DNA of 64,000 nucleotides from Alcanivoracaceae bacterium (GCA_029212745.1 JARGOL010000001.1:415948-479947), one strand, 5' to 3'; shown: positions 11,419 to 19,131, numbered from the stretch's first letter. Translations and numbers: made by a program. Notes: generated by a model from the letters alone, not told the origin.

Positions 11419-11520
11419 GCCTCCGGCGGTGTTCGCCGACACACCTTAGTTGCCCCTGGCAGTGTGTGATAGCATCCAAGCTCCGCCAATATCCCGGTTC
11501 TGGGCGTGTCCGGAGGAAAC

Positions 11521-12363
11521 GTGTTCCATTTTATTGCCAGCACAGGGCGCACCGCCACCACCTTCCTGGCCGCCTTCCTCGATACACTCGATGGTGTCAC
11601 CGCCTGTCACGAGGGGTATCCCGGCTCCGACAAGACCGCAGAGCCGATCCTGCCATTGATCAATCTGGAAAATGCCCTTTGCTATCGCAAGCCCTCAGCC
11701 GCCCGCGAGGTGGTGGAAACCAAACGTAGTCCGTTACAGATCGAAAAGGCGCTGGCGGTCTACGGCAGCCATACGCTGGTGGATGTTGCCTATTACAATC
11801 CGGTCATCGCCCGGGCCTTGCTTCAACAGCACCCGGAAGGCCGCATGGTGGCAATCATTCGCGATTGCGCTGGCTTCGTCCGGTCTGCCACCTGCCTTGA
11901 GGGTGAAGATCCCCTGCCTGTCGGCTGGCCGGCACCGGAAAAAGCCCTGACCGAACGCGAGAAGTTCATTGCCATGGGACGTATCAAGCCGGCACGGGGC
12001 ACTGTCGAGCATGACGCCTGGGGGCACTGGAGTGCCATTTGTCGCAATATCTGGCTGTGGCGGGAAACCAACCGCATACTGCTCGAGACAGTGCATGCAT
12101 TTCCGGACCGCGCAACGGTCCTGGACTTCCGGCAGCTTGGCAACGACCGCAGCGCCTTCCTTGGCGCGCTACTGGATGCGCTGTCGTTGTCACGGCCAGA
12201 CAACCTGGATGCGCTTGCATCAGCCTGCATGGACAAGCAGAACAGCAAGCCTTCCGGTTACCAGATTCCCGCCCCCCCGGAGTGGACCGGGGAAGAGCGG
12301 GACATGCTGGCCCGGGCACAACAACAAATAAACGAGATGTACGAACATGTCCCAACGCACTGA
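11521..12363 (+). CDS. Sulfotransferase-family protein heading the Dlt-like operon
   Basis: Predicted PAPS-dependent sulfotransferase, 280 residues. The N-terminus carries the 5'-phosphosulfate-binding loop ASTGRTATTFLAAFL (residues 6-20). A 3'-phosphate-binding segment IIRDCAGFVRSATC lies around residue 115. Tryptophan-rich helices follow (WGHWSAICRNIWLWRET). No signal peptide or membrane span, so it is cytosolic. GTG at 11521 follows GGAGG closely; a GTG at 11506 is the alternative. It overlaps the carrier-protein gene by 17 bases, which ties it to that operon. The substrate is unknown: a polymer precursor, lipid or small molecule are all possible. A P-loop kinase-like role cannot be excluded. 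Confidence 0.7.
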   Translation: MFHFIASTGRTATTFLAAFLDTLDGVTACHEGYPGSDKTAEPILPLINLENALCYRKPSAAREVVETKRSPLQIEKALAVYGSHTLVDVAYYNPVIARALLQQHPEGRMVAIIRDCAGFVRSATCLEGEDPLPVGWPAPEKALTEREKFIAMGRIKPARGTVEHDAWGHWSAICRNIWLWRETNRILLETVHAFPDRATVLDFRQLGNDRSAFLGALLDALSLSRPDNLDALASACMDKQNSKPSGYQIPAPPEWTGEERDMLARAQQQINEMYEHVPTH

Positions 12364-12598
12364 AACAATCTGCCAGGTCGTTGAGCAGGCCCTGAAGCAG
12401 GCCGCGCAGACCGACACGCTGTCTGCCCCCGTTACCGCCGACTCACAGATGAACAGTCCCCGGGAATGGGATTCACTGGCCTTCGTGTCAGTATTCCTCG
12501 CCGTGTCGCAACACTTTGGCATCGAGGTTGAAGAAGACGATGCCATCCACTTCACCTCCATAGCAGGCATCAACGAGTTTCTTGACGAGGCGCTTTGA
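12347..12598 (+). CDS. Acyl carrier protein (DltC-like)
   Basis: 83-residue phosphopantetheine carrier. The attachment serine is Ser43 in SPREWDSLAFVS, followed by an acidic recognition helix (IEVEEDDAIHFTSI). It should hold an activated acyl or aminoacyl group as a thioester for the adjacent adenylating enzyme. It overlaps the sulfotransferase upstream and meets the next gene as TGATG. It is not the fatty-acid ACP, whose motif and neighbours differ. Confidence 0.88.
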   Translation: MSQRTETICQVVEQALKQAAQTDTLSAPVTADSQMNSPREWDSLAFVSVFLAVSQHFGIEVEEDDAIHFTSIAGINEFLDEAL

Positions 12599-14106
12599 TG
12601 ACGGCGGCTCCCGACTCTCTCAAACAGCGACTGTACGAAACCGTACTGGCAAGCCCAGGTGACCGGGAAGCGATTACCGGGTTGCTGGCTGGCAGCCGGG
12701 TGACGCTGGATTACCAGGGCCTGCGGCGCGCCCTCAGCGGCCTGCAGCCCGCCCTGGCCAGCACAACTGCACCGGTCGGCATTCTCGCCAACCGCAGTGT
12801 GGAAGCCTGCACCTGCGTTCTTGCCTGTTTTCTCGCCGGGGTTCCCTTTGTGCCGTTGAACCCGGGTTTCCCGGCCCATCGTCTGGAACGAATCGCTCAG
12901 CTTGCCGGCATCGGCCATGTGCTGCACGAGCGCACCCACGCATCACTGGCAGGCTTGCTGGGTGTGCCAACGACTGACGCCAGTGCGCAGGTGCAGCAGG
13001 CCAGTGATGACCAGTTTGACACGTTGTTCTCTGGCACAGATACCGTGGATCGCCTGGCCTACCAGATGTTTACCTCGGGCTCCACCGGCGACCCCAAGGG
13101 TGTGCCCATCAGTGCCGGCAATCTGTCAGCCTACGTATCAGGCATTACCGACCTGATCCGGTTTTATCCCGGCGAGCGCTTCAGCCAGACATTCGACCTC
13201 AGTTTCGACCTTGCCATGCATGACATCTTTGTCTGTTTTGCCAGTGGGGGAACGCTGGCTGTGGCCACCGACATGAACCTGCTCATGCCTGGCGCCTTCA
13301 TCGACAAGGAGCGGCTGGACGTCTGGTTTTCGGTCCCGATGCTCGCCACCATTGCCAATCGTGCTGCCGCCCTGCATGCGGAAAAACACCGCCTGCGCCT
13401 GGCCCTGTTCTGCGGCGAAGCACTGGCGATGGATACGGCAATCACCTTTGACCGGGCTTTTGTCCGGGAACAGGGGGAGTTGTGGAACCTGTACGGCCCC
13501 ACCGAAGCCACCATTGCATTGACTGCACGTAACATTGGAGAGGTAGCGGCGGATCTTTCAGTTGCACCCATTGGCACGCCCTTTGGTCACAGCCGTGTTG
13601 CCCTGCAGCAGGACAACGGTGACGTCCTGCCAGATCCGGCGGCCGGAGCGGAGGGTGAATTGTTGCTCGGCGGTCCCCAGGTATTCACTGGCTATCAACC
13701 GCCAGTAGAAAAGCAGGTCTTCATCGACCACCAGGGCATGCGCTACTATCGCTCCGGCGACTGGGTCCATTGGGATGGCCACGAAATGCATTACGTGGGA
13801 CGCATTGACCAGCAGGTCAAGGTGCGGGGTTACCGGATTGAGCTGGGCGAAATCGAGGCAACCTTCCGGCGTATCTATGGCGTCGAAGCGGCAGCGGCTG
13901 TTGCCGTCACCAGAGCCGACACCGTTCATATCTGCCTTGCTTACCAGGACGCCGATGAAGTAACGGATCTCACGCTACTGGCCAATGAGCTTCCGGATTA
14001 CATGTTGCCCCATGCGACCAGACGTATGGATGAGCTGCCTTTGAACGCCAACGGAAAAGTGGACCGCAAGGTCCTCGCGGGATTGCCATGGTTCAACGAG
14101 TCCTGA
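12598..14106 (+). CDS. DltA-like amino acid adenylation enzyme (carrier-protein ligase)
   Basis: Stand-alone adenylation protein of 502 residues, the size of DltA. Motifs in order: FTSGSTGDPKGVP (phosphate loop), FDLSFDLAMHDIF, LFCGEAL, NLYGPTEATIAL, YYRSGDWV, GRIDQQVKVRGYRIELGEIE and the catalytic Lys in LNANGKVDRKVL. The Cys in LFCGE (about residue 273) sits where D-Ala-specific DltA enzymes have their selectivity cysteine, whereas many NRPS domains have Gly. It should form an aminoacyl-AMP and load the ACP encoded just upstream. D-alanine is the best guess, other small amino acids are possible. Confidence 0.85.
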   Translation: MTAAPDSLKQRLYETVLASPGDREAITGLLAGSRVTLDYQGLRRALSGLQPALASTTAPVGILANRSVEACTCVLACFLAGVPFVPLNPGFPAHRLERIAQLAGIGHVLHERTHASLAGLLGVPTTDASAQVQQASDDQFDTLFSGTDTVDRLAYQMFTSGSTGDPKGVPISAGNLSAYVSGITDLIRFYPGERFSQTFDLSFDLAMHDIFVCFASGGTLAVATDMNLLMPGAFIDKERLDVWFSVPMLATIANRAAALHAEKHRLRLALFCGEALAMDTAITFDRAFVREQGELWNLYGPTEATIALTARNIGEVAADLSVAPIGTPFGHSRVALQQDNGDVLPDPAAGAEGELLLGGPQVFTGYQPPVEKQVFIDHQGMRYYRSGDWVHWDGHEMHYVGRIDQQVKVRGYRIELGEIEATFRRIYGVEAAAAVAVTRADTVHICLAYQDADEVTDLTLLANELPDYMLPHATRRMDELPLNANGKVDRKVLAGLPWFNES

Positions 14107-15146
14107 TTCCCCTGCTGCTCCTGGCCGGCTTCTTCTTTATTGCCACCAGCGTTGACCGTGTGAAAGGCTACAATTTCCCGGTGTCGACGTTCTGCCGCAT
14201 CAGCCCGCAGGGACCGGCAGCGGACGTGCTGTTCATCGGTTCCAGCCGCATACGCGCAAGTTTCGACCCGGTTTTCATGGAAGAGCATGCCCGCGCCCTC
14301 ACCGGTGAACCACTCAGGGTCCATATGCTGTCCAGCAGCAGCACTGACCTGATTCTTTACAACGCCTTGTCGCGAAAATACCTGCGTGAACGCGGAAACC
14401 CTGCCCACGTTTTCATTGAAGCCATGCACACCACCCGGACCAATATCGATTTTTACCGGGAGCATAAAGACAGGCCACTGGTGCCATATGTGAGCAACGT
14501 CGGGCGTGCATTCCTGCCGCTGGCGGATTACGCCGCCATTCTGGCAACGCCACCTTTTGACCAGCCATTGCAACGGCTACGCCCACAACAGGTAAATATT
14601 GTCGAACTGGCTGCAAGCCAGTATGTGGCGGCGTTTTACCGCTTCCTCGAGGCGCCCCGGGAAAGCCTGCATGACCGGTCTTCCGAATGCCGGCAGTTGA
14701 CTGCCGGGGGGGACGCACGCGAGGCCCACTACCAGCAGCAGATCAGCGACTGGCAGGCGCAGTCACCGCAGCTGGTGGATGATGCCCTGCGAGCCACCCC
14801 TGCCTTTGCCGGCACCATCGGCAATGTTGCCCCGCGGGCGCCGGACTCGCCGGCACGCAAGTACGAGAACGCGGCCATGCATGCCCTGATCAAGCGCTTC
14901 CGGGATGCCGGCGTGGAGAACATTCATGTCGTTGTTCTGTCGTCCTTTGAGGAACCAGCCATCAGCGACCGGGACAGGCAAGCCTACGAACAGCTTTTCC
15001 CGGGCACGGACATCATTTTTTCAGAAGATCTGTACAAGGACACACCGGAGCTGGCGCTCATGTACCTGGACCGCTTTCACTACAATGCGTCCGGCACGCA
15101 GGTGCTGACTCGGGCCTACCTGGACAGGGTGCTTGGTGATGATTGA
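14088..15146 (+). CDS. Membrane-anchored SGNH protein (DltD-like)
   Basis: 352 residues with one N-terminal membrane segment (VLIPLLLLAGFFFIAT) and a probably periplasmic body. The SGNH Ser lies in DVLFIGSSRIRASFDP (about residue 52/53) and the C-terminal Asp/His pair in YLDRFHYNASG (D328, H331). SGNH proteins paired with MBOATs move acyl groups onto envelope polymers, as DltD and AlgX-like proteins do. The start overlaps the adenylation gene by 19 bases. Sequence resemblance to DltD itself is low, so the assignment rests on fold motifs and context. Confidence 0.75.
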   Translation: MVQRVLIPLLLLAGFFFIATSVDRVKGYNFPVSTFCRISPQGPAADVLFIGSSRIRASFDPVFMEEHARALTGEPLRVHMLSSSSTDLILYNALSRKYLRERGNPAHVFIEAMHTTRTNIDFYREHKDRPLVPYVSNVGRAFLPLADYAAILATPPFDQPLQRLRPQQVNIVELAASQYVAAFYRFLEAPRESLHDRSSECRQLTAGGDAREAHYQQQISDWQAQSPQLVDDALRATPAFAGTIGNVAPRAPDSPARKYENAAMHALIKRFRDAGVENIHVVVLSSFEEPAISDRDRQAYEQLFPGTDIIFSEDLYKDTPELALMYLDRFHYNASGTQVLTRAYLDRVLGDD

Positions 15147-16164
15147 TCCATTGACCCATGTCATCGCCCTGCTCATGACCCTGGTGGTATCGGGCCCGGT
15201 GGCACATCGCTACCGCCCATTCCTGGCAGCCGGCGCCGGCTTCGTCTTCCTGACCCTGTTTGCACCCACCGCGAGCCTGTTCCTGCTTTTCTCCATCGCA
15301 GAGGTGTGGTGCATCTGCCGACTGGTGGATAAACGTCCGCGCAATGACAACTGGCGCAAGTATGCACCTTACCTGTTACTGCTGAATCTTTTTTTCGTCG
15401 ACTTCCATGCGCTGCTGCTTGGCTGGTACGTCCAGACAGTGGGCATATCATTCGCACTCATCCGGCTGTTCATGACCGCCAAACAGCTCGTCTCCAGCCG
15501 CAAGGACTTGCGGAGTGAATACGGACGCTGGCTTTTCACCGCCACCTTCTATCTTCCCGCCATCATCATCGGCCCGATTTTTTCCGGCCTCGACCTGCGC
15601 AAACAGGCGCTGGCCGGCGAACAGCCCCTCAAGCGCGTTTCACGTACCTATCGTCACCTGTTCGGCGGCCTGGTGCTGGCTGTACTGGTGGCGCCCTATT
15701 TCGGCGACATGATCGTCTACGGTCTGGCGGCCCTGCTGCCGCCTTTCCTGATGCTGTTTGCCGCTTTCTGGGGCCAGTCACTGATTGCCGAGAACAGCTC
15801 ACGCCTGATGGGTTACCGGCTGCCACAGAATTTCAACAAGCCCTGGCTGGCCTCGGACATTCGCGACTTCTGGCGGCGCTGGCACGTGTCCATGGCACAG
15901 TTCATCATGCAGTACATCTATTTGCCGCTGACTCTCAGGGGCGTATCCCCACGCAAGGCAACTGTTGCTGCCTTCCTGTTCATGGGACTGTGGCACAAGG
16001 TGGCTCCTGGCTATCTGCTCTGGGGCCTCGGCCACGGCCTGCTGATGGCACTCTGGCCACCTGCGTCCGCGGACAGGCCCCGATGGTTCAACTGGGTCGA
16101 GAGAACCGTTACGCTGATAGCGGTTATCTGCCTGTCCTATGTCGCCAACCACGCATTCGGGTGA
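15139..16164 (+). CDS. Membrane-bound O-acyltransferase (DltB-like MBOAT)
   Basis: 341-residue polytopic inner-membrane protein with about eight to ten hydrophobic spans. MBOAT hallmarks: SDIRDFWRRWHVSMAQFI, and the catalytic His286 in AAFLFMGLWHKVAPGYLLWGLGHG. In known systems the MBOAT takes an acyl group from a cytosolic donor, here the ACP, and passes it across the membrane. It is shorter than DltB (about 400). ATG at 15139 is used; TTG and GTG codons immediately precede it in frame. It overlaps the SGNH gene. Confidence 0.88.
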   Translation: MIDPLTHVIALLMTLVVSGPVAHRYRPFLAAGAGFVFLTLFAPTASLFLLFSIAEVWCICRLVDKRPRNDNWRKYAPYLLLLNLFFVDFHALLLGWYVQTVGISFALIRLFMTAKQLVSSRKDLRSEYGRWLFTATFYLPAIIIGPIFSGLDLRKQALAGEQPLKRVSRTYRHLFGGLVLAVLVAPYFGDMIVYGLAALLPPFLMLFAAFWGQSLIAENSSRLMGYRLPQNFNKPWLASDIRDFWRRWHVSMAQFIMQYIYLPLTLRGVSPRKATVAAFLFMGLWHKVAPGYLLWGLGHGLLMALWPPASADRPRWFNWVERTVTLIAVICLSYVANHAFG

Positions 16165-16172
16165 GAACTGCC

Positions 16173-16289
16173 ATGAAGACGTTGCTGAAATCGGAACTGG
16201 TAAAGTGGGCGGCCCTCATCCTGCTGGTCTGGTTGCTGCTCGACCAGGTGGCGCCCGGGCTGAAAGAGTCGCCTTACAACGCCTTCTAG
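16173..16289 (+). CDS. DltX-like 38-residue membrane peptide
   Basis: A small gene that scans might miss, nine bases after the MBOAT stop with GGTGAG upstream. The product has a short basic/polar N-terminus (MKTLLKSELVK), a single hydrophobic span (WAALILLVWLLL) and the tail KESPYNAF. Gram-positive DltX is also about 50 residues with one span and an aromatic C-terminal motif, recalled as ending YNEF. In that system the tyrosine is reported to carry D-Ala between DltB and DltD. Tyr35 here is in the same place relative to the C-terminus. A terminator follows directly. DltX identity is inferred from size, topology, position and last residues. Confidence 0.72.
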   Translation: MKTLLKSELVKWAALILLVWLLLDQVAPGLKESPYNAF

Positions 16290-16304
16290 CGTGTAGCAGT
16301 AACA

Positions 16305-16331
16305 AAAAAGCCCGCATGAAGCGGGCTTTTT
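16305..16331. terminator. Bidirectional intrinsic terminator between the Dlt-like operon and ectB
   Basis: An 11-bp perfect stem, AAAAAGCCCGC with GCGGGCTTTTT and a 5-base loop, has U tracts in both directions. It can end both the plus-strand operon and the convergent ectB transcript. Confidence 0.9.
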
Positions 16332-16352
16332 CAGTGTCGGCATGGCCGTCGG

Positions 16353-17606
16353 TCAGACATGCTTCCTGGCCACTTCCCGGAACGCTTCCGAGAAGATGTC
16401 GAGCCCTTCCTTGAGGATGTCGTCCTCGATGGTCAGGGCCACGAACAGTTTGTTCACATGCCCCTCAGCCCCACAGGTCTCCGACACCAGCATGCGTTCG
16501 AACGCGGCAGCGGAGACTTCATCGGCGAAACCATCCAGCGGAGTCTCGATGCCCACCATCAGACCACGGCCCTTGACCCGGCAGTTGAGACTCGGAAACT
16601 CATCGCGCAGGCCCTTGAGGGTATCCATGATGATAGCGGCCTTGCGTGACACTTCGCTGGACAGCTTGTCGTCTGACCAGTACTGGTCAATCAGCACCTT
16701 GGCAGCGACAAACGCCAGGGAGTTGCCACGGAAGGTGCCGGTGTGCTCACCGGGCGACCAGACATCCACTTCGGGGTTGATCAGCAGGAGCGCCATCGGG
16801 TTGCCACCGCCAATGGACTTGGACAGGCAGATCAGGTCCGGCTTGATCCCGGATTCCTCGAAGGAGAAGAATTTTCCGGTACGGCCGTTACCCGACTGGA
16901 TGTCGTCCACAATCAGCAGGATTTCATGCTTGCGGCACAGCTTCTCAAGACCCTGGAGCCATTCGCTGGACGCCACGTTGATGCCGCCCTCACCCTGAAC
17001 CGTCTCAAGTATCACTGCCGCCGGTTTTTCCAGGCCGGAGCCCTTGTCCTCGAGATAACGCTCGAACACATACAGCGTATCGATATCCCCAAGGAAACCG
17101 TCAAACGGCATGAAGTTGACGGCGCCACGCGCGCCGTAGGATTCATCCCGGTAGGCCTCGTTACCCGTGGCAGCCAGGGCGCCCATGGTGTGACCATGGT
17201 AGGCGTTGGTAAAAGCAATGATGTTGTTGCGGCCAGTGGCCTGGCGAGCCAGCTTCATGGCCGCTTCCGTGCAGTTGGTGCCGGTCGGACCGGTAAACTG
17301 GAGCTTGTACTCCATCTTGCGGGGCTCAAGGATTTTCTCGATGAAGGTTTCCAGGAATTCCTTCTTCGCCACCGTCGCCTTGTCCAGCCCGTGGGCGATA
17401 CGACGGTCCTTGAGGTACTGGATCTGCGCTTCCACGGCCCGCTCCGGGTTGTGGCCGTAGTTCAGGGTCCCGGCGCCGGCAAAGAAGTCGATATAGCGCT
17501 TGCCGTCTTCGTCGAACAATTCAGAGCCAACGGCCTTGTCGAAAACGGTGGGGAATGAACGGATGTAGCCTCGAACCTCGGATTCGTACTCGTCAAAAAT
17601 CTCCAC
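16353..17606 (-). CDS. ectB: Diaminobutyrate-2-oxoglutarate aminotransferase (orphan EctB)
   Basis: Class III PLP aminotransferase that makes L-2,4-diaminobutyrate from aspartate semialdehyde with glutamate. The 417-residue protein shows EctB features: YIDFFAGAGTLNYGHN, TGPTGTNCTEAAMKLAR, AFTNAYHGHTMGALAATGN, VILETVQGEGGINVAS, LIVDDIQSGNGRTG and the PLP lysine in LICLSKSIGGG. The start is GTG at 17606 with AGGAAGG six bases upstream. The frame is open 74 more codons without family similarity. Ectoine genes normally run ectA-ectB-ectC, but neither partner is adjacent or elsewhere in the window. Confidence 0.88.
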   Translation of the reverse strand: MEIFDEYESEVRGYIRSFPTVFDKAVGSELFDEDGKRYIDFFAGAGTLNYGHNPERAVEAQIQYLKDRRIAHGLDKATVAKKEFLETFIEKILEPRKMEYKLQFTGPTGTNCTEAAMKLARQATGRNNIIAFTNAYHGHTMGALAATGNEAYRDESYGARGAVNFMPFDGFLGDIDTLYVFERYLEDKGSGLEKPAAVILETVQGEGGINVASSEWLQGLEKLCRKHEILLIVDDIQSGNGRTGKFFSFEESGIKPDLICLSKSIGGGNPMALLLINPEVDVWSPGEHTGTFRGNSLAFVAAKVLIDQYWSDDKLSSEVSRKAAIIMDTLKGLRDEFPSLNCRVKGRGLMVGIETPLDGFADEVSAAAFERMLVSETCGAEGHVNKLFVALTIEDDILKEGLDIFSEAFREVARKHV

Positions 17607-18023
17607 GGGGTACCTTCCTGTGTAAAAAAGCGGATTTAGCAGGGCGCGAAGTATAGCGCAAATGCAGCTTCTTTGCTCGTCAGCATCCACGCAGCGCACA
17701 CCCAAGCCGCTGATAATACTGGCAAACCCGGCGTGCAGGCGCCGCGAAGGCGGGCACAGGCCCAGGGTTGAAAGTGCTCCGGGACCCCCCGAAACGGAAA
17801 CCGGCAAACCGCGCATGGGCCCGTGCAAGGGCCCGTTTTATGGCGCCTGTGAACCAGGGCCAGGCAAAAAATGCGGCCATCTGGCGAAAAATTGACCGGT
17901 AATGGCGTGAAACTGCGCTCAACATCGTCCAACCAGGGCATCAGGATGGAACGCAGCGGGGCCGCCACCCATGCATCGGCCTGCCGCAAACCCGCCAAAT
18001 TCCTGCCTCAGGCGGTTTCCCCC
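17607..18023. other. Gene-poor region upstream of ectB
   Basis: About 420 bases with no supportable gene. Small frames on both strands lack family features and start signals. A short GGGCCC dyad (17818-17835, six-base loop, followed by GTTTTAT) could be a weak terminator. The ectB promoter presumably lies in its ectB-proximal part, but no clear -35/-10 pair stands out. Confidence 0.5.
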
Positions 18024-18241
18024 ATGTTGAGATGGTCGATCGCCTTCTTCATCATGGCCCTGATAGAAGGCATGCCGGGTTTCGGCGGCATTGCAGGTGC
18101 CGCTGCAGGTATCGCAAAGAGACTGCTTTTGTCCTTCCGGCGATGCTGGTGCTATCGCTGGTGGTGAGCCTGACCAGAGGCAGGCGGCCACCGGGATACG
18201 CAAACCCCGGCCTGATGCCTACATCCATTGTTCACCGATAA
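18024..18241 (+). pseudogene. Frameshifted YtjA/DUF1328-family small membrane protein gene
   Basis: Frame one reads [16 protein letters not shown] then [14 protein letters not shown], the signature of the YtjA (DUF1328) family. It then leaves the family pattern and ends at 18167. In the frame starting one base back, [21 protein letters not shown] supplies the expected second hydrophobic segment and basic tail, ending at 18241. A one-base loss near 18119-18125 explains both halves. EGMP in the first half is also unusual. Intact YtjA is about 50-60 residues with two membrane spans. This is either a decayed gene or a sequencing error. Confidence 0.7.
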
Positions 18242-18258
18242 AAAGGAGGGGTGCACAC

Positions 18259-18558
18259 ATGAAAACGTTGATACAGATGATCACAGTGGTGCTGTTTTCC
18301 AGTGCCATCGCGGCCTGCGGCGACGACCCCCAGTCTCCGGCTGAGAAAGCCCAGCAGGAGATGGAACAAACGGCCGACATTGCTGGCGAAGCCATGGAGG
18401 ATGCCGGGGATGACATCGAGGGGGTTCACGACAACACCGGGCCGATGGAAGCGGCCGGCGAAGCCATCGATGAGGGCGTCTCCGAGGCCGTTGATACCAT
18501 GAACGAGATGGAACACGAGGCAAAGCAGGCGCTGGAAGAATCCGGTGATGACATGTGA
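18259..18558 (+). CDS. Small acidic lipoprotein (first of a tandem pair)
   Basis: 99 residues. A lipoprotein signal MKTLIQMITVVLFSSAIAAC gives the lipidated Cys20. The mature part is a strongly acidic, Ala/Glu-rich, probably helical chain (PAEKAQQEMEQTAD, EAMEDAGDD, GEAIDEGVSEAVDTM). AGGAGG precedes the ATG at 18259. It shares the signal style and the PAEKAQ-x-x-ME stretch with the lipoprotein at 18811, so the two are paralogues. Composition recalls LEA-like or entericidin-neighbour stress proteins, but no function is established. Confidence 0.82.
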   Translation: MKTLIQMITVVLFSSAIAACGDDPQSPAEKAQQEMEQTADIAGEAMEDAGDDIEGVHDNTGPMEAAGEAIDEGVSEAVDTMNEMEHEAKQALEESGDDM

Positions 18559-18585
18559 TGCCGGCCTGCCCTGTTCATGACTGGG

Positions 18586-18612
18586 AAAAGGCGGCCTGCG
18601 GGCCGCCTTTTT
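18586..18612 (+). terminator. Intrinsic terminator after the first acidic lipoprotein
   Basis: Perfect 11-bp stem AAAAGGCGGCC / GGCCGCCTTTT with a 4-base loop and a trailing T, 28 bases after the stop codon. Confidence 0.9.
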
Positions 18613-18810
18613 GTGTCCGGGCAGTCACCGACAGTAAGCGACGGTGGCTGTGAACAACTGCACAGGATTCCCGAAAGAAGTGAACCGGGGCGGGACACAA
18701 GGCTCCGCAGAAGGTAGTGTAGTCAGTTCTGCCGCCTGGTTTGGGCATCGGCAAAGTGTTTTGAGGTCCGGGGTAGCCCCTGAAAATGCAACACGAGTGA
18801 GGATGACGAC

Positions 18811-19131
18811 ATGAAAACTTTTCTGCAGCTGATGCTGGTAGCACTTTTCTCTTTTTCAGTGACCGCATGCAGCGATGAGCCGGAAACACCGGCGGAGAAA
18901 GCACAGGAGCAAATGGAAGAAATGGCTGACACTGCCACGGATGCGGCAGAAGAAGCCGCTGACGCGGTAGAGGATGCTGCCGACAGCGATGGCCCCATGG
19001 AGGAAGCGGGTGAAGCCGTGGATGAAGTGGTGGATGACGCCAAGGATGCCGTGGAGGAAGCCGGTGATGAAATGGGTGACGCCATGGAAGAAGCCGGGGA
19101 CAAGATGGAAGAAGCCACCGACAAGATGTAA
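18811..19131 (+). CDS. Small acidic lipoprotein (second of a tandem pair)
   Basis: 106 residues. Signal MKTFLQLMLVALFSFSVTAC (Cys20), then PETPAEKAQEQMEEMAD and a run of short repeats built on D/E-A-x-E/D (EEAADAVEDAAD, AVDEVVDDAKDAVEEAGD, AMEEAGDKMEEATDKM). The mature chain is almost entirely Ala, Glu, Asp, Met and Lys, consistent with an amphipathic helix or a disordered hydrophilin. GAGGATGACGAC precedes the start. Own terminators flank both copies, so each is probably transcribed separately. Confidence 0.82.
   Translation: MKTFLQLMLVALFSFSVTACSDEPETPAEKAQEQMEEMADTATDAAEEAADAVEDAADSDGPMEEAGEAVDEVVDDAKDAVEEAGDEMGDAMEEAGDKMEEATDKM

Noticed and set aside
11424-11438. Short hairpin after sufT as the suf terminator
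   Set aside because: The 5-bp stem has no T run. Read-through into the following operon is possible.
12347-14106. Treating ACP plus adenylation domain as a fragment of an NRPS cluster
   Set aside because: No condensation or thioesterase domain is present, the size fits DltA, and MBOAT, SGNH and DltX-like genes follow in the same operon.
17818-17835. GGGCCC dyad as a strong terminator
   Set aside because: Only a 6-bp stem with a broken T tract, and no gene ends close by.
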